DNA from: Acidobacterium sp. S8 | GTDB lineage: Bacteria > Acidobacteriota > Terriglobia > Terriglobales > Acidobacteriaceae | Assembly (NCBI RefSeq): GCF_009765985.1 | Contig: NZ_LMUM01000037.1 | Location: forward strand, 665,507 to 729,506 | Length of the DNA stretch: 64,000 nt | Direction of reading: 5' to 3' | Shown here: positions 59,361 through 64,000 of the stretch, piece after piece | Layout of the letters: the number at the start of each line of letters is the position of its first letter | Position numbering within the stretch: the first letter of the stretch is position 1 | The notes under the pieces: model-generated | Told to the model about the DNA's origin: nothing | The model's input: the letters and a program-made list of their open reading frames with translations, nothing else | Databases searched by the model: none | Program-made: the position numbers and the translations under genes

Positions 59361-61829
59361 ATGCCTTTTCCGACCGAGACGCAGAGTGCGAAGATCATCC
59401 GGATTGGGCGTTCTCCGGATTCCAATGTTGTGCTGGATTTTCCCATCATCTCCTGGGAACATGCGCGCATCCTGTATGTCAACGGCGAATACATTCTGGA
59501 AGATCTGAATTCGCGCAACGGAACCGCGCTGAACCATATTCAAAACAAGATCAGCCGAACCGTTGTTCAGCCGTATGACAATGTATATTTTGGTTCGCTG
59601 AAAGTTCCAGTGAGCCGTCTGCTGGCAGAACAGGGCACCGCCATCGGATCTGCCGCTTATGAGCAAGTCGCCTTGAAAGAAGAGGCCTTTGTGCTGGGCC
59701 GGGACCCTCAATGCGATCAGCCGCTCGATGATCCTTTGGTTTCCTGGCACCATGCGCGAATTACAAAGTCGGGCACCAGGATCTTTGTCGAAGACCTTTC
59801 CTCGCTCAATGGGACTTTTGTCGACGGTGTGCCCGTATCGGGCAAGGTCGAGGCGAAGGCGGGGCAGGAAATTGAATTGGGCAAATTCCATTTCCGGGTG
59901 CTTGAAGGGGGCCAACTCGAACGCCGCGAATATCACGGTAATGTCTCCATCGAAGCCGCGGCAATCACCGTAAACGCGCCTAACGGGACCCGTCTTCTCG
60001 ATCCGATCTCCTTCACCGTTTATCCGTCGGAAATGGTTGCGCTCATGGGTCCGGCGGGCGCAGGGAAAACCACGCTCCTGAAGGCATTGAACGGTTATTC
60101 CCCGCCAGCCAGCGGACAAGTCTTGTTCAACAGTTCAGATCTCTATAAGTCCTACGATCTCTTCCGGCTGCAGATGGGGTATGTTCCTCAGGATGATATC
60201 GTCCACTCGCAGCTCACGGTGCGGGAAGCGCTCTACTTTTCGACCAAGTTGCGCACCGATCTCACGGACGCCGAGATCGAACAGAGGATCGATTCGATTC
60301 TCGAACAACTCGGCATCCTCGACAAAAAGAACACGTTGATCGGTTCTCCCGAACAAAAGGTACTAAGCGGCGGACAGCGGAAGCGCGTCAACATTGCAAT
60401 GGAGCTCATTACCGATACTCCCGTGCTCTTCCTCGATGAACCGACCTCGGGTCTTTCGTCTTACGATGCTGAAGGCGTGGTCGACCTGCTGAAGCGTTTC
60501 GCCGGCGAAGGCAAGACGATCATCACGACGATCCACCAGCCTAGCGTTGTCGTTTACCGGAAGTTCGACAATCTGATCATGATTTCGCGCGATCGCGGAG
60601 GGTGCGGGGCGCTGGCCTACTTCGGTCCCGCGTACCCGGAGTCGATCGAGTTTTTCAATAACTCCCACAAAGAAGAAAAGACGGAATCCGCCAAATCGAC
60701 GAAGGATCTCAGTCCGGAGATGTTGTTGACGGGGCTGGCCGGCGCGAAGACGTCGGAATGGTGCGAGCGCTTCCAGCAATCCAAATATTACAAGTTGTTT
60801 GTCGAAGGCCGGGCCGGGAAGGCCGCCGGAAATCGGGAACAGTCCACCGCCTCGCGACGGTTCAATTTCACTCAATGGTTCACTCTCTTGCGCCGCAACC
60901 TCATCCTTAAGATGAGAGACCGGGCCCAGTTGATGATTACGCTGCTGCAGGCGCCATTGTTTGCCGCACTCATCGTGCTGGTGTTCAGCGGGTTGAAGGA
61001 GCCTCCGGACATTCACAGTCTCGTTGACGCGGCTCCAACGTCGGCTACTGCCGGTTCCTTGCAGACGGCGGTCAAGGCGTTCAGCGAACTCGGCGCAAGC
61101 ATCGCCGGGATTGAGTTCCTGATGGTCGTCGCCGCTATATGGTTTGGCTGCAATAATGCAGCTCGCGACATCGTCGGCGAGTGGACTGTTTACCAGCGAG
61201 AACGCATGGTAAACCTCAAGCTACCTTCCTACGTCTTCGCGAAATTTACGGTCTTGGCGGCGCTATGCACCTTTCAATGCCTGGTGCTGTTGGGCATCGT
61301 ATATTTTGCCTGCGGATTGAAAGGCAGCTTCGTCCAGGCAGCCGGCTTGCTGGTCCTCTCTTCGCTGGTGGGCGCCTCGCTCGGTCTGGCGATTTCGGCG
61401 CGAAGTCCAACGACCGAAACCGCCATCGCCTTGCTACCTGTAGTCCTGCTTCCAATTATAGCTTTGGGCGGCGGTATTCGGGCAGTCTACAAAATGCCGG
61501 GCGTCACCCAGTGGATCAGCTACGCGGTTCCCTCGAAGTGGGCCTTTGAGCGCAACGTGGTTGACGAGGCCAGGGGACATGTTTGCGGCTATCTGCCCGG
61601 CCTGCAAAAATGGGACGCGTGCCCCTCGGGGGGACACGGGGTTGACGCCGCGACGATGCAAATGCCTGAGGCGGTCCAAACTAACGACGGACAGAAAGAA
61701 CCTGCTCCGCTCAATCATGGCCGCAGCCTCCGTCATTCTTATGCCAGGTCCGCGGTCGCATTAGGTGGGATGCTGGTCGTCCTGTTGCTCTCGACCCTTG
61801 CATTCCTAAAGATGCGCGACATTCTTTAG
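59361..61829 (+). CDS. FHA-FHA-ABC transporter (ABCG-like) fusion protein
   Basis: The 822-residue protein has two forkhead-associated domains: FHA1 (about 10-85: IGRSPDSNVVLDFPIISWEH, SRNGT) and FHA2 (about 108-185: LGRDPQCDQ, SWHHARI, LNGTFVDG). An ABC ATPase at about 200-430 has Walker A GPAGAGKTT (230-238), signature LSGGQRKR (335-342) and Walker B VLFLDEPTSGLSS. A linker and an ABC-2 membrane domain with six helices (550-822) follow. FHA domains bind phosphothreonine, so kinase-controlled transport is expected. Mycobacterium Rv1747 has the same order and is a target of PknF encoded beside it. The flanking kinase and PP2C genes support such control here. ABCG-type exporters move lipids or peptides; the cargo is unknown. 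Confidence 0.93.
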   Translation: MPFPTETQSAKIIRIGRSPDSNVVLDFPIISWEHARILYVNGEYILEDLNSRNGTALNHIQNKISRTVVQPYDNVYFGSLKVPVSRLLAEQGTAIGSAAYEQVALKEEAFVLGRDPQCDQPLDDPLVSWHHARITKSGTRIFVEDLSSLNGTFVDGVPVSGKVEAKAGQEIELGKFHFRVLEGGQLERREYHGNVSIEAAAITVNAPNGTRLLDPISFTVYPSEMVALMGPAGAGKTTLLKALNGYSPPASGQVLFNSSDLYKSYDLFRLQMGYVPQDDIVHSQLTVREALYFSTKLRTDLTDAEIEQRIDSILEQLGILDKKNTLIGSPEQKVLSGGQRKRVNIAMELITDTPVLFLDEPTSGLSSYDAEGVVDLLKRFAGEGKTIITTIHQPSVVVYRKFDNLIMISRDRGGCGALAYFGPAYPESIEFFNNSHKEEKTESAKSTKDLSPEMLLTGLAGAKTSEWCERFQQSKYYKLFVEGRAGKAAGNREQSTASRRFNFTQWFTLLRRNLILKMRDRAQLMITLLQAPLFAALIVLVFSGLKEPPDIHSLVDAAPTSATAGSLQTAVKAFSELGASIAGIEFLMVVAAIWFGCNNAARDIVGEWTVYQRERMVNLKLPSYVFAKFTVLAALCTFQCLVLLGIVYFACGLKGSFVQAAGLLVLSSLVGASLGLAISARSPTTETAIALLPVVLLPIIALGGGIRAVYKMPGVTQWISYAVPSKWAFERNVVDEARGHVCGYLPGLQKWDACPSGGHGVDAATMQMPEAVQTNDGQKEPAPLNHGRSLRHSYARSAVALGGMLVVLLLSTLAFLKMRDIL

Positions 61830-61877
61830 TAGTGACATTCTCTGGTATTAGTGCGTCGAACGTTTCGGGAGAGATCG

Positions 61878-62678
61878 ATGGGCATGAAAGAGTTGTTTGG
61901 CCGGGTCAGGGAAAAATTCAACGGCGATGAAGCACAGAGCTCTCCTTCTTTTGATGTGGCAGTACGCTGTCACAAAGGCAAGATGCGGGAAGAAAATCAG
62001 GACCGTGCGGCCATTTACACCATGCCTTTAGGAGCGCTTCTTGTTGTTGCAGACGGAGTGGGCGGACTGAGTGGCGGAGCTTTGGCTGCCCAGACGGCTG
62101 TCGAAGGCTACGGAAGCTTCCTGGCATCTGTGGATAGTGGTACAGACCCGAACACCGCCCTCCAACGTGCGACGCAGACCGTTAATCAAGCAATTTGCGA
62201 CAAGCAAGTGACGACGAGGCAATCGATGGGCTCGACAGTAGTTCTGGCGCTTGTGCGCGGCACAACCGCTCATATTGGTCACGCAGGCGACAGCCGCGCC
62301 TACCTCATTCGAGAGGATACGATGTCACGCTTGACGCGGGACCACTCGATCGTCCAGAAAATGGTGGACCGCGGAATCATTTCAGATGCTCAATCCCGAA
62401 GCCACCCCGACGCGAGCGTACTCACGCGTAGCCTCGGCCAGAAAACCGTGGAGTTGGAGTTGTCTGAGACGAAGTTGGCTGCCGGAGACGCTCTGCTGCT
62501 ATGCTCGGACGGTTTATGGGCCTATGTGGAAGAAGACGCTCTGCGCGAAACTGCAAGCTCACCCCTGTTGACAGCCGAGCAGTCCGCAGAGGCCCTCCTT
62601 TGTCGAGCGCTGGAGGCGGGAGGCGCGGACAACATCGGCATCATATTCTTCAGAGTTTCACCGAGCGGAATGGTTTGA
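61878..62678 (+). CDS. PP2C-type Ser/Thr phosphatase
   Basis: I prefer ATG 61878, with GGGAGAG just upstream, over the GTG at 61851; the product then has 266 residues. PP2C metal-binding and fold motifs are all present: REENQDRAAIY, LLVVADGVGGLSGG, GSTVVLALVRG, GHAGDSRAYLIRED, RDHSIVQKMVDRG, LCSDGLWAYVEEDAL and GGADNIGIIFF. It lies 48 bases after the FHA-ABC gene in the same direction. It would reverse the phosphorylation placed by the two nearby kinases, closing a phospho-switch on the transporter. This pairing (kinase, PP2C, FHA target) is a recurrent bacterial arrangement. Confidence 0.93.
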   Translation: MGMKELFGRVREKFNGDEAQSSPSFDVAVRCHKGKMREENQDRAAIYTMPLGALLVVADGVGGLSGGALAAQTAVEGYGSFLASVDSGTDPNTALQRATQTVNQAICDKQVTTRQSMGSTVVLALVRGTTAHIGHAGDSRAYLIREDTMSRLTRDHSIVQKMVDRGIISDAQSRSHPDASVLTRSLGQKTVELELSETKLAAGDALLLCSDGLWAYVEEDALRETASSPLLTAEQSAEALLCRALEAGGADNIGIIFFRVSPSGMV

Positions 62679-62814
62679 ACGAGTAGAGCTGATGGCTGCG
62701 AGGATCTGCGCAGAATCGGTCATTGGGTAAAGAGAACCAAATGATCATGTAGGCTGATTATGCCGGTTTCTGGTTGATCTGCTGGATATTGAGCAGCGCG
62801 GTACCGGAGACCTT

Positions 62815-63090
62815 TCACGTGGTCATGATGGTGTAGTAGTCGAGCTTAGCGGGAAAGTCTTCGGCCTTCTCGACCTCTTCGCGGATCTCCGCCGGCTGGA
62901 GCGACTTCGAGGGTTCTTTGAGCTTGCACTGCGCGCCGTACATAGGGCTCTCGCCCATGGTGTCGAAGATGTCGACTCCGAGCTGCTCCTCGCCCTTCTT
63001 TCCCAACCGTTTCAGGTCGGGCCGATTCGAGTGGCGTTTCAGGATCGCAAGACAGAGCTCTTCGAAGACAACCTCTGATTCCCGGAGGGT
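62815..63090 (-). pseudogene. Mrr-like PD-(D/E)XK nuclease fragment
   Basis: One frame of 91 codons (stop TGA-side at 62815, in-frame stop at 63091) encodes EVVFEELCLAILKRHSNRP, GKKGEEQLGVDIFD, SPMYGAQCKLKE and a helix EIREEVEKAEDF, ending YYTIMTT. The D...QCK pair matches the core of an Mrr-like restriction endonuclease domain. There is no start codon in a good place and the protein stops before the expected C-terminal part, so both ends are lost. It stands alone on the minus strand beside the phosphatase operon. It may come from a defence gene with an N-terminal nuclease. Confidence 0.5.
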
Positions 63091-63522
63091 TTATAGAATA
63101 TGGGTTCATCATGCTTAGTACAGTTTCTTCGTCCTCTCAATCAACATCATAAACAGGGATAAGAGAAGAGCACCTCCGTTCCGAAGGACCTTGCCAATTC
63201 TGGACATCGGCCCTTCGAGAACGGGCTCCAGTCTCTAGTAAATCCAGAGAGAGCAATGAAAGAGCGTCGATCGATGATAAATCGCCGAGGCACTCATCGA
63301 CCATAGAGCGCGAGCTACATGTCCGAATAGTCGACATGTCGGACAAGCCTTCCCTCATAACAAAGGCGCTCGCAGTCTTTAAAATCTTTACCAACCGGCG
63401 TATTGCATAATTGAAGGAGACGGTCATGTTTCGATTGAGAGACCGGTGGCCCGTTGCTATTCACAGCAGGCGTTAGCGTGGCCCGTTGCTGTGCGGGGTC
63501 TCACTTTCGGATCCGCTAAAAT
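63091..63522. other. stretch without a supported gene
   Basis: No frame here is convincing. GTGGCCCGTTGCT occurs twice (near 63447 and 63478) about 31 bases apart, upstream of the methyltransferase start, which may be part of its control region. Nothing else was recognised. Confidence 0.4.
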
Positions 63523-64000
63523 ATGTCGCCACAAGTTGATTTATACAATAATTCGTACTCCAACTACGAGACAGATGTCTATCGGCAGATCCGGCTTGCA
63601 ACCTATGGAGAAGATCTCGGTCAGACAAGCTGGGTGACAAACGAAGAATCCAGGGAGATACCTCAGATGTTGGATCTCACCCCAGCCTCCTGCGTGCTGG
63701 AAATTGGCTGTGGATCAGGAAGATACGCAGTGCAAATTGCTGAGACCTCAGACTGCCGCGTGGTGGGAGTTGACATCAACGCCGACGGCCTCCGCAACGG
63801 CAACGCACTCGCGCATGCTCGAAACCTCTCGGACCGGGTACGCTTCGAGCACTGCGACGCTTCTCGGGGATTGCCCTATCCCGATGTCAGCTTTGACGCG
63901 GCCTTCGCGAACGATGTCATGTGCCATGTTCCCGGACGGCTCGGGGTGCTGCATGAACTGTTCCGTATTCTGAAACCGGGCGGCCGGCTCTTGTTCAGTG
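63523..64000 (+). CDS. class I SAM-dependent methyltransferase, C-terminus off the right edge
   Basis: ATG 63523 opens a frame that continues to the window end (about 159 residues). It begins MSPQVDLYNNSYSNYE and shows methyltransferase motif I (VLEIGCGSGRYAVQIA), an acidic residue ending strand 2 (VVGVDINADGL), a motif II/III region (VRFEHCDASRGLPYPDVSFD) and RILKPGGRLLFS near the edge. It is a UbiE/MT11-type small-molecule methylase. No ribosome site is obvious. The acceptor substrate cannot be told. Confidence 0.85.
   Translation, partial: MSPQVDLYNNSYSNYETDVYRQIRLATYGEDLGQTSWVTNEESREIPQMLDLTPASCVLEIGCGSGRYAVQIAETSDCRVVGVDINADGLRNGNALAHARNLSDRVRFEHCDASRGLPYPDVSFDAAFANDVMCHVPGRLGVLHELFRILKPGGRLLFS

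Noticed and set aside
1..64000. CRISPR array or large composite transposon
   Set aside because: No regularly spaced 25-40 base repeats were seen, and no matching inverted repeats flank the accessory segments.

Overview
The window most likely comes from an Acidobacteriota chromosome (class Terriglobia, family level uncertain). The indications are an Oar-type TonB-dependent receptor with an N-terminal carboxypeptidase-regulatory-like domain, a PSD1 / DUF1501 / DUF2231-cytochrome c cluster of the planctomycete-acidobacterial kind, expanded PknB-type kinases, and a stressosome module coupled to two-component proteins. This is judged from family content; no 16S rRNA or other phylogenetic marker is present. 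No intact tRNA, rRNA or CRISPR array was found.

Layout. 1-5271 (minus strand): an overlapping stressosome operon rsbR-rsbS-rsbT, an ATPase-SpoIIE fusion, a hybrid histidine kinase and a response regulator. 5.6-10.7 kb: a decayed accessory region starting at a tRNA-Ser 3' remnant, with a truncated DUF1016 gene, a frameshifted nucleosidase carrying an effector-associated domain next to a partner with the same domain, an intact HigBA-type toxin-antitoxin pair, and a HEPN-like gene cut by a broken transposase. 10.8-17.9 kb: AhpD-like protein, DinB-like protein, a flavin enzyme with the halogenase WxWxIP motif, a TonB-dependent receptor and a cytosolic-type reductive dehalogenase, suggesting uptake and metabolism of a halogenated compound. 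18.2-24.9 kb: poorly described genes with defence-like folds (proteasome-like Ntn hydrolase, WD40 membrane protein, HEPN-like proteins, a PD-(D/E)XK nuclease, a zinc/HNH-like protein). 24.9-32.1 kb: Tat-exported LanC-like and UroD-like proteins, a frameshifted DUF1624 gene, a SolA-type oxidase, a truncated MFS permease and an integrase remnant.

32.3-42.5 kb: a two-component system divergent from an efflux operon (secreted protein, DUF190, TolC-like protein, adaptor, RND pump). Three direct ATGTAAG repeats and one inverted copy lie between them, so the regulator probably controls the pump. The operon tail (DUF4010 and DcaP-like porin) is decaying. 42.5-50.0 kb: four minus-strand genes for exported NHL, DUF2231-cytochrome c-LRR, DUF1501 and PSD1 proteins. 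50.0-53.1 kb: a tRNA-Phe 3' remnant with its terminator, integrase-arm-like repeats and a damaged IS110 element. 53.2-62.7 kb: a phospho-signalling and export module with a secreted LEA-like protein, two related Ser/Thr kinases, a CsgG-like protein, an FHA-FHA-ABC transporter and a PP2C phosphatase, which resembles mycobacterial PknF/Rv1747 but is larger. 62.8-64.0 kb: a nuclease fragment and the start of a methyltransferase.

The strongest candidates for something new are the halogenase / TonB receptor / reductive dehalogenase cluster, the HEPN-nuclease-proteasome-like island, the duplicated-EAD pair, and the kinase-FHA-ABC-phosphatase-CsgG module. At least ten genes are broken, so parts of the window are a graveyard of past insertions.
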